A stretch of DNA of 64,000 bases from Burkholderia sp. FERM BP-3421 (GCF_028657905.1 NZ_CP117780.1:434001-498000); one strand, 5' to 3'. Positions 28,428-37,866 are shown, counted from the stretch's first letter. Notes: generated by a model not told the origin, from the sequence alone. Numbers and translations are program-made.

Positions 28428-29979
28428 GATCGTCCTGCGCGCAGAGCGCCTGTCCGTGCAAGGCAACGCATACGGTGCCCCCGTGCTCGACGACGTCTCG
28501 TTCACGTTGCGACGCGGCGAAACGCTCGGCGTGATCGGCGAGTCCGGTGCGGGCAAGACCACGCTCGGCCTCGCATTGCTCGGCCATCTGCGCGACGGTC
28601 TCGTGCGTGGCGCGGGCCGCGTCCTGCTCGGCGAAACCGATGTGCTCGCGCTGCGCCCGCGCGAACTCGCCGCGCTACGCGGCGCGCGCGTGGCCTATGT
28701 GGCGCAGTCGGTGGCGGCTTTCAATCCGACGGGGCGCCTGATCGATCAGGTCGCGGAGATCGCGGTCGCGCGCGGGCTGCTCTCGAAGCGCGCTGCGCGC
28801 GAGCGCGCCGTGGCGTTGTTCGCACAACTCGACCTGCCCAACCCCGAGCGCTTCGGGGAGCGTTACCCGCACGAAGCTTCAGGTGGACAACTGCAACGGG
28901 CGATGACCGCGATGGCCTTGTGCGCATCGCCGGACATCGTGGTCTTCGACGAGCCGACCGCCGCGCTCGACGCCGAGGCTCGCACGCGGGTGCTCGATCT
29001 GATCCGTGAGACGCTGGCAGCGACCGGCACGGCGGCTGTGTTCATCAGCCACGATCTGCCGTCGATAGGGCGAGTCTGCGACGCGTTGCTCGTGCTGCGC
29101 AATGGTCGAGTGATCGAGTCGGGCCGGGCCGAGCAGGTGCTGGTGGCGCCGCGTGATCCGTATACGCGCGCGCTCCTTGACGCACAGCATGCCGGCCGCG
29201 GCGACGCCAATCACGTCGCAGACGACTCCGCGCCCGAGAAAAACGGCACGCAAGTGCCGCTACTCGAAGCCCGGCGCATCGGCGCGCGCTATCCGAACGG
29301 CCAGGTGGCTTTGCGCGACGTATCGATCGCGCTGCATGCGGGCCGCACGTTGGCGGTCGTCGGGCCGTCCGGTTCCGGCAAGTCGACGCTTGCACGTATC
29401 GTCACCGGCTTGCTCGCACCGTCCACCGGTTCGCTGTACTTGAACGGCGCGCCGCTCGCACCAGCGCTGCGCCAACGAGGCCGCGAGACGTTGCGCACAA
29501 TCCAGCTGGTGCATCAGATTCCTGATCTCGCGCTCAATCCGGCACAGCGGATCAGCGAGACGATAGGGCGCGTGCTCGCACTCGCCGGCGTGCCGTCCGG
29601 CACGGCGCGCGACGCCGAGGCCGCCGCGCTGCTCGAACAGGTCGGGATGGACGCGAGCCACGGGCAGCGTTATCCGCGCGAGCTGTCGGGCGGTCAGCTG
29701 CAGCGCGTCTGCATCGCGCGCGCATTGGCCGCACGCCCCGCGCTGCTGGTCTGCGACGAGCCGACCTCGGCGCTCGATCCGCTCGTGGCTGCGACATTGC
29801 TCGAACTCCTTGCGCGGCTGCAACGCGAGCGGCGCTTCGCCATGCTGCTGATCACGCACGACCGCGCGACGCTCCATGCGCTCGCGCACGACGTGCTGCA
29901 TCTGCGTGAAGGCACGCCCGTGGGCACACAGGCTCGCCATGTCGCGCCCGACGCGCTCGCCCTCGGCCCGGCGACTTGA
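28417..29979 (+). CDS. Fused dual ATP-binding protein of peptide-type ABC transporter (DppDF)
   Basis: A 520-residue protein carrying two complete ABC ATPase domains in one chain, equivalent to DppD plus DppF. First domain: Walker A GESGAGKTTL, signature ASGGQLQRA, Walker B IVVFDEPTAALD. Second domain (from ~290): Walker A GPSGSGKSTL, signature LSGGQLQRV, Walker B LLVCDEPTSALD. All catalytic elements look intact. It starts with GTG at 28417. It energises the two permeases upstream for import. A strong inverted repeat lies about 60 bp past its stop. Confidence 0.92.
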   Translation: MADEIVLRAERLSVQGNAYGAPVLDDVSFTLRRGETLGVIGESGAGKTTLGLALLGHLRDGLVRGAGRVLLGETDVLALRPRELAALRGARVAYVAQSVAAFNPTGRLIDQVAEIAVARGLLSKRAARERAVALFAQLDLPNPERFGERYPHEASGGQLQRAMTAMALCASPDIVVFDEPTAALDAEARTRVLDLIRETLAATGTAAVFISHDLPSIGRVCDALLVLRNGRVIESGRAEQVLVAPRDPYTRALLDAQHAGRGDANHVADDSAPEKNGTQVPLLEARRIGARYPNGQVALRDVSIALHAGRTLAVVGPSGSGKSTLARIVTGLLAPSTGSLYLNGAPLAPALRQRGRETLRTIQLVHQIPDLALNPAQRISETIGRVLALAGVPSGTARDAEAAALLEQVGMDASHGQRYPRELSGGQLQRVCIARALAARPALLVCDEPTSALDPLVAATLLELLARLQRERRFAMLLITHDRATLHALAHDVLHLREGTPVGTQARHVAPDALALGPAT

Positions 29980-30039
29980 ACGCACCTGATCCGCCGCGAT
30001 CATGCGCCACATCTTCTCCTTGACACCGTCCCAATAGAA

Positions 30040-30072
30040 GCTCGCTCCCGCTGCCGGGTGGCAGGAGCGAGC
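30040..30072. terminator. Inverted repeat, likely bidirectional terminator
   Basis: GCTCGCTCC ... GGAGCGAGC form a perfect 9-bp stem, with an inner TGCC/GGCA pairing and a short loop. It sits between the stop of the rightward ABC operon (29979) and the stop of the leftward orphan gene (30087). No T-run follows on either strand, so intrinsic termination is plausible but unproven. Confidence 0.55.
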
Positions 30073-30086
30073 ATGGGGATCAAGAT

Positions 30087-30577
30087 TCAGGCGTCGTAGA
30101 GCTGGAAGAAGATATCAAGCGTGCCGTTGTTGTGTCCGCCAGAATCCAGCGTGAAACGGTACTGGTTGAACCTGATTTCATTGAATGCCGAACGATCCTT
30201 TGTAACGCTTACGGGGCCGCCACCGAGAAAGTTGATGTACTGCTGATTGCCATTCCCACTCCAGAACCACAGTGATATAGGCGTATTGTTGACATTGAAC
30301 AGGGATACGCTGCCTTTCTCCAGCGTCTGACGCAAAAAATTGTCCGGAGAGAATTGCTGCACGGGATTGGTGTCGGAGTTATAAAGATCGAAGTTGCATA
30401 TCGCTGTTCTCCCGGGCTTGAAATCCCTCTTCCTATTCCAGATCGCCATTCTGATTTTGTTCCGTTCATCAGCATCGCGATGTCATAGTACAAGCCGGTA
30501 CTGGATGTGTGATTGCTAACATAGAACTTGTAAAAGGTGCCTCCGCCAGCATCACTGTTCGTATCGAAAGCCGCCAT
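30087..30577 (-). pseudogene. Frameshifted AT-rich orphan gene, unknown function
   Basis: Two minus-strand frames join into one coherent protein of about 163 residues. The first begins MAAFDTNSDAGGGTFYKFYVS and runs to LMNGTK. The second continues MAIWNRKRDFKPGRTAICNF and ends FRFTLDSGG-like beta-rich sequence to FFQLYDA. Restoring one A in the A-run near 30455 makes them continuous (NGTKIRMAIWNRK). The protein is rich in Asn, Phe, Tyr and Ser, has no signal peptide, and looks like a beta-sandwich, but no family is recognised. Base composition is far lower in GC than the surroundings. It is either a disrupted gene or an indel in the assembly. Confidence 0.55.
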
Positions 30578-31211
30578 GGCATTCCCTTGTTTCGATGAGA
30601 TTGAACGTACGGAACCGGGGTTTACCGTGCAGATTGACGATTGAATTCCATGTTTTCTCGACCACCATCACTTCATCATGGCGTTGGCTTCGCCGCGCCG
30701 GGGGGCACTCCCTCGCAGGCGCCCTTTGACGATAGCAGTCAAGAAACCGCTGATCAATGATCCTGTCGTCTGCATAACGGACGAGACAGGCGGCCCTTTA
30801 AAATTGACGAAGAAATCTGGCGGCACTCGAGGCGAGTTTTTCACACGCATGATGGATTGAATTCGACAGAATTTATATTTGACTTTCATCAAAGACAAAG
30901 TGCGTGCTCCCCATCAACACCCGAACATCACCAACCCTGAAACGGATTCCCCAGCCACGGCGGGAAGACGATGCAACGCATTTAAATTGCGCCAATTCAT
31001 GTGCAAATCAATGGCATTATGTCAAGCCAAATGCAGTTATTTTGACTCAATTAAAAATTATAATCAATAATTTTATTCGATACACAATTCAAATTGTCGA
31101 GCCGCATTCCTTGTCTAATATGGTTTTCACACTTCATTTGACTTTTTAAAAAATCATGGCGCCAGCATCTGTGGATCAAAATTGCTGAGCACATTGACGG
31201 GAGAGCATGCA
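30578..31211. other. AT-rich intergenic region
   Basis: About 630 bp, strongly AT-rich between 30960 and 31160. A 60-codon + frame at 30678 has no recognisable family. The region probably contains the promoters of the orphan gene (leftward) and the TPR gene (rightward). GGGAGAG lies before the TPR start. Confidence 0.4.
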
Positions 31212-33116
31212 ATGGGAGCAACCGACAATCGCACGCGTTCCGGCAGCGACGGCCCTCATCGAAACCGCCTGAGGCAGGCGTGCCTGTCCTGGGCGATCGG
31301 TGTGATGGCCGGGCTGAGCGCGCCTTGCGCGATGTCCGCATCCGGTGGCGGCGTGCATGGCGCGGCGGTTCACGACATGCAGGGCATGAGCGAACACATG
31401 ATGAGTGCGCTGCCCGGCAGCACGGCGTCGATCGCGCTGTCGGACATCGCGGCCAACGATCCCGAGCCGCCGACGGATTTCCAGCTCGGCTCGCTGACGA
31501 AACCGATCAAGACGGCCAATCCGGAGACGCAAGCCTTTTTCGATCAAGGCTTGCGCTTCTACTACGCGTTCAATTTTCGCGAGGCGTACCGCGCGTACAG
31601 GGCCGCGCTCAAGCGAGATCCCGACTGCGTGATGTGCCGATGGGGGATCGCGATGTCGCTGGGCGTGAACATCAATCAGCTCGATCAGCCGGAACAAGAT
31701 CGCCGGATCGCGCGACAGATGCTGGAGGACGCACTGCGTATCCGTGATGCAGACCCGAAGGAGCGTTCGCTTGTCGAGGCGCTGATGCCACGCTACGAGG
31801 CACATCAGCAGATTCCCGACGAGCGCAAGCGCCAGAGCCGGCGCAACAAGGGCTATGCCGAGGCGATGACCTCGCTGGCCCACAGCTACCCGGACGATCC
31901 CGATATCCAGACCCTGTATGCGGATGCCGTGATGAACCTCAGCGCCTGGAGTTACTGGGACCCTCAGGGGAACCCGGCCTACGAGGACATTCCGCCGGCC
32001 GTCGATGCAGTCGAAGGCGGGCTGAAGACGCACGCCGATCACATGGGGCTCGTGCATTGGTACATTCACATTCGCGAGGGGTCGACGGAGCCGAACGTCG
32101 TGACGCCTTTTGCGGACACGCTGCCCGGCCTCGCACCCGGTGCGGGCCATCTGGTTCATATGCCGTCGCACATTTACTACCGCACCGGCGACCACCTGAA
32201 ATCGTTCGAAGCGAATCAGAACGCAACGGTGAGTGACGAAGCGTATTTCGCGAAGGTCGACGCCGGGCCCGGGGGCGGCATCAAGCATCCGGACGGCGAC
32301 CGTTATCGCTGGGGCTACTACCGGCACAACATCCATTTCGCGCTGGCTTCGGCGATCATGACAGGCAACGTCGAGGACATGAAGTGGGCCGCCGCTCGGC
32401 TCCGGAATTCGGAAGGCCAGGGCGTGAAGTTCCGAACGGACCGCTATCGCGGCGTCTATTACCAGGCGCTGACGTATTTCATGTCGCCGGACGAGATCAT
32501 CCAGCAGCCACCGCCTGACGGAACGGAAAAGGAATGGCGCTTTGCACGCATTTCCCGGAGCTACGCACGCGTGCTTGCCTACGTTCGCAAACACGATGTG
32601 CGCGGCGCACGAAGTGCGTATGCGCAGCTTGCGAAAGACGTGATCGCCTTCCGGAATGAGCGGAGCGATGAAGTGATGAATCACCAGGTAACGCAGATCA
32701 TGCAATCGGTCGCGCACGCGCGGATCGACCAGATGAACGGCGACACGCGTAGCGGCATACGTGTTCTCGAACACGCCGTCCAGCAGCAGGACGCGATGCA
32801 CTATGACGAGCCGCCTTACTGGATGGTGCCGGTCAGGCAAACCCTCGCCGCGCTTCTGATCGACCTCGGCCGATACGACCATGCGATCGACACGCTCCAC
32901 GCGTCGCTCGGCAACGACGACCCGAATCGCGAACTGTACATGAACTTCAAAGGGAACGGCTGGGCGTATTTCGGCTTGACGCAGGCTTACGAAGGAAAAG
33001 GCATCGGGAATTTGACGCCCGATCAACGAAAGGACTACGACAGCGCACGGAAACGGCTCGCCGAATACTGTCCGCCCGCTACGCAGGTTTGCGCGGTGTC
33101 GCTTGATCGGATGTAA
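31212..33116 (+). CDS. Exported TPR-repeat protein
   Basis: A 634-residue protein starting MGATDNRTRSG, with a hydrophobic export segment (ACLSWAIGVMAGLSAPCAMSASG). A His/Met-rich stretch (HGAAVHDMQGMSEHMM) comes next and could bind metal, but this is speculative. TPR-like helices follow: QAFFDQGLRFYYAFNFREAYRAYRAAL, CVMCRWGIAMSLGVNINQ, and later AHARIDQMNGDTRSG. HMPSHIYYRTGDH and GLVHWYIHIREGS are conserved in this family, which is found widely in bacteria without a known function. An alternative start is at 31182. GGGAGAGCATGCA precedes the chosen ATG. Confidence 0.8.
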   Translation: MGATDNRTRSGSDGPHRNRLRQACLSWAIGVMAGLSAPCAMSASGGGVHGAAVHDMQGMSEHMMSALPGSTASIALSDIAANDPEPPTDFQLGSLTKPIKTANPETQAFFDQGLRFYYAFNFREAYRAYRAALKRDPDCVMCRWGIAMSLGVNINQLDQPEQDRRIARQMLEDALRIRDADPKERSLVEALMPRYEAHQQIPDERKRQSRRNKGYAEAMTSLAHSYPDDPDIQTLYADAVMNLSAWSYWDPQGNPAYEDIPPAVDAVEGGLKTHADHMGLVHWYIHIREGSTEPNVVTPFADTLPGLAPGAGHLVHMPSHIYYRTGDHLKSFEANQNATVSDEAYFAKVDAGPGGGIKHPDGDRYRWGYYRHNIHFALASAIMTGNVEDMKWAAARLRNSEGQGVKFRTDRYRGVYYQALTYFMSPDEIIQQPPPDGTEKEWRFARISRSYARVLAYVRKHDVRGARSAYAQLAKDVIAFRNERSDEVMNHQVTQIMQSVAHARIDQMNGDTRSGIRVLEHAVQQQDAMHYDEPPYWMVPVRQTLAALLIDLGRYDHAIDTLHASLGNDDPNRELYMNFKGNGWAYFGLTQAYEGKGIGNLTPDQRKDYDSARKRLAEYCPPATQVCAVSLDRM

Positions 33117-33714
33117 ATGAGCCAGCTCGTCGGACGTCCGCCGAAGTCAATCTATGGTCCGCCCCATTTTTGCAACACGGATCATGGTGCGTGACACCCT
33201 GCGATACGCGTCGAGCTCGACGACGTCGGCCAGCGATGAAGCTCGCCGGGCCCGGCGAGCTTCATCAGGCGTTCGGCAACCGGGAAGCCAAGCCGCCTCA
33301 AGGCGATTGCGACATCGTCGGCTGAAGCGTCAGATTTTGCGCCTGACGGATGCGGATCGCGAAAACGACGTCCCTCGAAGCGGATGATTCATACCAGCTT
33401 TTCGAACAAAACCGCCGGATTTTGCACGAAAAGGACGAGTACCCCGTGAACGCGCGCAGGTCGAAGCGTTCTGTGCGCGTGGGCAACCGCGGCGACCACC
33501 CGAACGGCAACGCCGCTGAGGCAGACGTTGAATTCTCTCCGCAGTGCGGAGAGAAGCGGGTCGACGTCGATGGGCGGCTTCCACGGATTTCCCCGTATCG
33601 TCTAACCGCTCACCGTTTTAAGGATGCGCTTCGGCGTCCCTGGGCGACGGCGCTCGCCGTTCGGGCCGGCACGACGACCGCGGCGCGGCCGGTGTGCACC
33701 GAGGCGCGACGCGC
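33117..33714. other. Intergenic stretch between TPR gene and LysR gene
   Basis: About 600 bp between converging genes. It contains a perfect 32-bp palindrome near 33250 and no supported coding region. Confidence 0.4.
33235..33266. terminator. Perfect 32-bp palindrome, possible terminator
   Basis: GATGAAGCTCGCCGGG is followed at once by its exact reverse complement, with no loop. It lies 119 bp past the TPR gene stop. RNA would form a strong GC-rich hairpin, but there is no U-run, so a transcription end, a protein-binding site or a cruciform are all possible. Confidence 0.45.
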
Positions 33715-34623
33715 CTACTGGAACACCGTCATGCCGGTTTCGATGCGTTGCAGCATCTCGCGCGTCGCATCGGACAGGCCGCGCTGCGCCTTGACGAGGA
33801 TCGAAGTGGACTGGCGGCCGAGCGACGGATGATCGAGCGCCTTGCCGACGAGCAGGCCGCGTTCGACCTCGCTGCGGATCGTAAACGTCGACACGAAGGC
33901 GACGCCGAGCCCTTCGAGCGCGAAGCGGCGCAGCACGTCGAGCGTATTGGCGACCACGGTCGGCTTGAACTTGATGCCCTCGGCATGAGCGACGCTTTCC
34001 ATGAGGCCGCCGAGGCCGTACAGCGTCGGCATCGTGGCGAACGGATACGACACCGCGCGGGTGAACGTGATCGGGCCGTCGTGCTTGGCGAGCGGGTGGT
34101 CGGGATGCACCGCCGCGGTCACGCTGTCGCGCACGCTGCGGTAGACCGAGACGCCGTCGACGGCCGGCGCGTTGTAGGCAATCCCGATATGGGCGTTGTC
34201 GGTCAGCACGTCCTCGATGATTTCGCGGGTCGCACGCTGGCTCAATGAAACGCGGATATTCGGATATTCGCGGCAGAAACTCCACAGTACTTCATTGACG
34301 AACGGCGTCATCATGCTTTCACTTGCGGAAATGGAAACAGTCCCCGTTTTTAGTGATTTCAACGAATTAATATGACTCTCGAAAACTTCATATTGCGCAT
34401 CGCAGCCGCGTTGGAATTCGAGCAGATATTTGGCTTCTTCGGTCGGCTTCACGCCGGAGCGTTCGCGATCGAACAGGTGCAACTTGGTTTCGGTTTCGAG
34501 TTTACGGATCTGTCGGCTGACCTCCGAGACGGACATGGCGAGCCGATCGGCCGCCTTGCGTACGGAGCGTTCCGCCATCACTGCTTCGAAACATTGAATT
34601 TGCCGCGATTTATATAGCTCCAT
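33715..34623 (-). CDS. LysR-family transcriptional regulator
   Basis: A 302-residue regulator. The N-terminal wHTH (QIQCFEAVMAERSVRKAADRLAMSVSEVSRQIRKLE) is complete and the effector-binding domain follows (GTVSISASESMMTPFVNEVL, HIGIAYNAPAVDG). It is divergently transcribed from an MFS transporter gene with 143 bp between them, the standard arrangement for a LysR protein controlling its neighbour. The region around the start is more AT-rich than the rest. The inducer is unknown. Confidence 0.9.
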   Translation of the reverse strand: MELYKSRQIQCFEAVMAERSVRKAADRLAMSVSEVSRQIRKLETETKLHLFDRERSGVKPTEEAKYLLEFQRGCDAQYEVFESHINSLKSLKTGTVSISASESMMTPFVNEVLWSFCREYPNIRVSLSQRATREIIEDVLTDNAHIGIAYNAPAVDGVSVYRSVRDSVTAAVHPDHPLAKHDGPITFTRAVSYPFATMPTLYGLGGLMESVAHAEGIKFKPTVVANTLDVLRRFALEGLGVAFVSTFTIRSEVERGLLVGKALDHPSLGRQSTSILVKAQRGLSDATREMLQRIETGMTVFQ

Positions 34624-34766
34624 GATTCAATCCAGGCTGACCACATCCCGCATGGTGCAGGTTTCCGCACACCGTGTCTCGTACATTGTCGTCTAAATAC
34701 GCCAAACCTTCTGTATAGTCTGCTCGCATTCGGCTGCACATACTTACAACGGCTACCGAGGATCGA
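34624..34766. promoter_or_regulatory. Divergent LysR/MFS control region
   Basis: This 143-bp spacer between two divergent starts should hold both promoters and the LysR operator. A TATAGT hexamer near 34715 could be a -10 element for the MFS gene, but no matching -35 at ideal spacing was found. CGAGGATCG is a fair ribosome site before the MFS start. Confidence 0.4.
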
Positions 34767-36101
34767 ATGTCCGTTCAAACGAAAGGCGTTCCTGATTCAT
34801 ATGCGAGCGCATATCGGAAGATCGATTTAAGAGTGCTGGCATTCCTGGCGCTGTGCTATTGCGTCGCCTATATCGACCGCGTCAACGTCGGTTTCGCGAA
34901 GCTGCAGATGCAGCACGAGCTGGGGCTCAGCGACGCCGCCTACGGGCTCGGCGCGGGCATTTTCTTTCTCGGTTACGTGCTCGTCGAGGTGCCGAGCAAC
35001 ATGCTGCTCGTGCGCGTGGGCGCGCGCCTGACGCTGAGCCGCATCATGGTGCTGTGGGGGCTGACGTCGGCGGCGACCTGCCTCGTGTCCGATGCGAACA
35101 CGTTCTACGCGCTGCGCTTCCTGCTGGGCCTGTTCGAAGCGGGCTTCGCGCCCGGCCTGATCTATTTCCTGACCCGCTGGTATCCGCGCCAGCGCATGGG
35201 GCGCGCGATGGCGATGCTGATGTGGGCGCTGCCCGTGGCGTCGATCGTGGGCGGCGTGGTGTCGGGGGCGATCATCGAGCATTTCAGCGGGCTCGCCGGC
35301 CTGTCCGGCTGGCGCTGGATGTTTCTGCTCGAAGGCATGCCCGCGCTCGTGCTCGGCGTCATCACGTGGGCGTCCTTGAGCGATGCGCCCGAGCTTGCGG
35401 GCTGGCTGACGCATGACGAGAAGCAGGCGGTCGCGACCGCGCTCGCGCAGCGGCATCCCGAGCCCGCGCCGCGCGCCGCGCTGCGCCGGGTGATGCGCGA
35501 TGCGCGCGTGTGGCGGCTCGCGCTGACCTATTTCGGCCTGATCAGCGGCATCTACGCGGTGGGCTTCTGGTTGCCCACCATCCTGAAGTCGGCCGGCGTG
35601 CGCGGCTATACCGAAATCGGCCTGTACTCGGCCGTGCCGTATCTGTTCACCATTGTCGTGACCTACCTGGTCGGGCGGCGTTCGGACCGGCAGGGTGAAC
35701 GGCAGGCGCACGCGGCGCTGTCGACCGCGGTGGGCGCGGCGGGGCTCGTGGTGGGCGCGCATTTCGCGGATCAGTTCGGTCTCGCGCTGGCCGCGATCTC
35801 GGTCGCGACGGCCGGCATGTACACGGGCTATACCGTGTTCTGGGCGATTCCCGCCGATTATTTCGCCGAGCAGGACGCGGCGGTCGGCATTGCGTTCATC
35901 AACACGCTGGGACTGTTCGGCGGCTTCGTGAGCCCGACGCTGATCGGTTGGGTGACGAGCGCCTCGGGCAGCAGCGAGGCGGGTTTTCTCACGATCGCGG
36001 TGCTGCTCGTTGCCAGCGCGATCGTCCTGGCCACCCGTCCCGCCGGTGACGTCCGGGTGGCGGCGGGCGCATCCGTCGCGCAGGTCCGGCGGATGCGGTA
36101 G
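34767..36101 (+). CDS. MFS transporter, anion:cation symporter-like
   Basis: A 444-residue major facilitator with 12 predicted membrane segments. Features of the ACS group (phthalate, tartrate, glucarate and similar organic-acid carriers) are CYCVAYIDRVNVGFAKLQM in TM1, LGAGIFFLGYVLVEVPSNMLL, and RFLLGLFEAGFAPGLIYFLTRWYPRQRMGRA. It probably imports an organic acid by proton symport. The divergent LysR gene likely regulates it. No catabolic enzymes accompany it downstream. Confidence 0.9.
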   Translation: MSVQTKGVPDSYASAYRKIDLRVLAFLALCYCVAYIDRVNVGFAKLQMQHELGLSDAAYGLGAGIFFLGYVLVEVPSNMLLVRVGARLTLSRIMVLWGLTSAATCLVSDANTFYALRFLLGLFEAGFAPGLIYFLTRWYPRQRMGRAMAMLMWALPVASIVGGVVSGAIIEHFSGLAGLSGWRWMFLLEGMPALVLGVITWASLSDAPELAGWLTHDEKQAVATALAQRHPEPAPRAALRRVMRDARVWRLALTYFGLISGIYAVGFWLPTILKSAGVRGYTEIGLYSAVPYLFTIVVTYLVGRRSDRQGERQAHAALSTAVGAAGLVVGAHFADQFGLALAAISVATAGMYTGYTVFWAIPADYFAEQDAAVGIAFINTLGLFGGFVSPTLIGWVTSASGSSEAGFLTIAVLLVASAIVLATRPAGDVRVAAGASVAQVRRMR

Positions 36102-36424
36102 CGGCGACGCCGCCCTGGGGCGTGAGTAGGGGAAATATCGTGTTTTCCCTGAGTTTTCATTTCGCACTGCGAAGCATGCATCCGGATGGTGCATGCGAGC
36201 GTGGCAGACGCCGGCCGGGCGTCCGTCGATTCGCGGGCGAATATCGAATTACCGCTTGCCAAGTAACGCACCGTTGGCCCGGGGGCGGGCGGGTTTGCGA
36301 TCGCCGGGTTCGGCGATCGTTGTTTTGTTCTGGCGCGCACGGGCGCGGGGTTCTGGGCGCTGCGTGCCGCCTGTCGAGAGCGGGCGGGCCGTGACGAAGG
36401 TCGACGCTTGCCGGGAGAAACCGA
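36102..36424. other. Intergenic region before H-NS-like gene
   Basis: About 320 bp with no supported gene. It presumably contains the H-NS-like gene promoter. GGGAGAAACCGA precedes its ATG. Confidence 0.35.
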
Positions 36425-36730
36425 ATGACAACCTACGCGATACTGAAGGCGCAGCTCAAGGCGCTCAACGATGAAGCCAAGGCTGCGCGGCAACGTGAAC
36501 TCGAACAGGTGCTGTGCGACATCCGCGCGGCCGTGGAACGCTACGCGATCGCGCCGGAACAGATCTACGGCAACCACGTGAGAATGCGGATCCGCGACGG
36601 CCGGCGCGGCCCCTTGCAGCCCAAGTACCGCGATCCCGAGACCGGGCAGACCTGGTGCGGCCGCGGGCGTCTGCCGCGCTGGCTGGTGGGACGCTGCAGG
36701 GAGGACTTCCTGGTCGAGCAGGCGATCTGA
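36425..36730 (+). CDS. H-NS-family nucleoid-associated protein
   Basis: A 101-residue protein. The N-terminal half is a coiled-coil-like oligomerisation segment (LKAQLKALNDEAKAARQRELEQVL). The C-terminal half has the H-NS/BpH3-type DNA-binding motif PKYRDPETGQTWCGRGRLPRWL, with Thr-Gly replaced by Trp-Cys-Gly in the usual W(T/S)GRGR stretch. Such proteins bind AT-rich or bent DNA and silence acquired genes. It sits just before an 11-bp repeat and a PAS/LuxR regulator of a secondary-metabolism-like cluster, so local silencing is conceivable. Confidence 0.88.
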   Translation: MTTYAILKAQLKALNDEAKAARQRELEQVLCDIRAAVERYAIAPEQIYGNHVRMRIRDGRRGPLQPKYRDPETGQTWCGRGRLPRWLVGRCREDFLVEQAI

Positions 36731-36819
36731 TCATCCGATCGACGCGCGAGGCGGCGCGCCGCGCGCGGCGGTTGGCGGTCGGCGGTCGGCGCGGTTCGGG
36801 CGCGGCGTCGCGCTCCGAA

Positions 36820-36907
36820 CAGGACGAGAGCAGGACGAGAGCAGGACGAGAGCAGGACGAGAGCAGGACGAGAGCAGGACGAGAGCAGGACGAGAGCAGG
36901 ACGAGAT
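36820..36907. repeat. 11-bp tandem repeat, eight copies
   Basis: Eight consecutive units of caggacgagag, the last ending in t instead of g. They lie in the spacer between the H-NS-like gene and the PAS/LuxR gene. There are no spacers between copies, so this is not CRISPR. It may be a slippage-prone repeat affecting expression of the regulator downstream. Confidence 0.92.
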
Positions 36908-37083
36908 ACACGGTTGATGCGGCAGGACGCCGGCGGGATCCGGGCAACACCGGAGCGGGCGCCCAGCCCGCCTTGACGCCTGTCCGGGCGTTCGGGCGGC
37001 TTCATTTCCAGGCAGGTTTCCCCACACGATCCATACGCGCCCCTCGCCGGGCAGCTCTGCCCGTGGGCAGCGAAGGGGGCGGC

Positions 37084-37866
37084 ATGAGGCTGGTATCGCC
37101 TGAGCATTTCGACGCGGCGCAAAAGGTGCTGGTCGAAACGTTCAAGGAGTCGGTGCGCACGATCTCATCCCAGACCGACGTCGTCCTGGGCGTCAAGGAC
37201 ATCCATTCGCGCCACCTGAGCGCCACGGACGCCTTTGCCCGGCTCGTCGGCCTGTCGTGCGGCCTGGACGTGGCGGGCCGCACGGATCGCGACATGCCGT
37301 GCGAGGGCACCGCGCAGTTCGCGGACTGCTATGTGCGGGAAGACCAGGAACTGCTGCGGCAGCCGGATCTCCACCAGAAGAAATCGATTCTCAACGTGCA
37401 CGAATACAGTCACGGGATCGACGCGCTGGTCTTCGAGAAATACGCGCTGAAGCAGGTGGCGACCGAGTCCGCGCTCGGCGTCGTCTATGCGGCCCACAAG
37501 ATCGAACTGTCCCGCTTCCTCGCGCTGGTGCCCAACTACGTGCTCGAATTCGGCATCGGTTGCAGCATCGAGCACGTCAACGGGCCGCTCGCCGTGGGCG
37601 GCGCCCGGCTGACGGACTACGAGCACGAGGTCTGCTTCCTGCTCGCGATGAACTGGGACTTCAAGCAGATCGCCCACTTCATGAACAAGCACCGGCCGAT
37701 CGCGAGCACGCGCAGCCCGGATGCGATCTACAAATGCCGCAATCGCATCTGCGAAAAGCTCGCCTGCCATCCCGCGCATCTGCGCGAAATGCTCGTCGGC
37801 ATGGGCATTCACCAGAAAATGCCGAATCTGTTCTTTCGCCGCCTGATCGGCTCGCGATCGCTGTGA
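37084..37866 (+). CDS. PAS-domain LuxR-type HTH transcriptional regulator
   Basis: A 260-residue regulator. Residues ~20-110 look like a PAS sensor domain (VLGVKDIHSRHLSATDAFARLVGL, GRTDRDMP), and the C-terminus from ~180 is a LuxR/GerE-type helix-turn-helix (LTDYEHEVCFLLAMNWDFKQIAHFMN, DAIYKCRNRICEKLAC). GAAGGGGGCGGC precedes the ATG; the longer open frame upstream contains the 11-bp repeat and is not coding. It lies 370 bp before the dioxygenase-amidohydrolase cluster on the same strand and is the best candidate for its regulator. Confidence 0.8.
   Translation: MRLVSPEHFDAAQKVLVETFKESVRTISSQTDVVLGVKDIHSRHLSATDAFARLVGLSCGLDVAGRTDRDMPCEGTAQFADCYVREDQELLRQPDLHQKKSILNVHEYSHGIDALVFEKYALKQVATESALGVVYAAHKIELSRFLALVPNYVLEFGIGCSIEHVNGPLAVGGARLTDYEHEVCFLLAMNWDFKQIAHFMNKHRPIASTRSPDAIYKCRNRICEKLACHPAHLREMLVGMGIHQKMPNLFFRRLIGSRSL

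Noticed and set aside
30678..30860. A 60-codon + frame in the AT-rich gap
   Set aside because: No ribosome site, no family and atypical composition. Too weak to call.
36820..36907. CRISPR array
   Set aside because: The 11-bp units are directly joined without spacers, and no cas gene is nearby.
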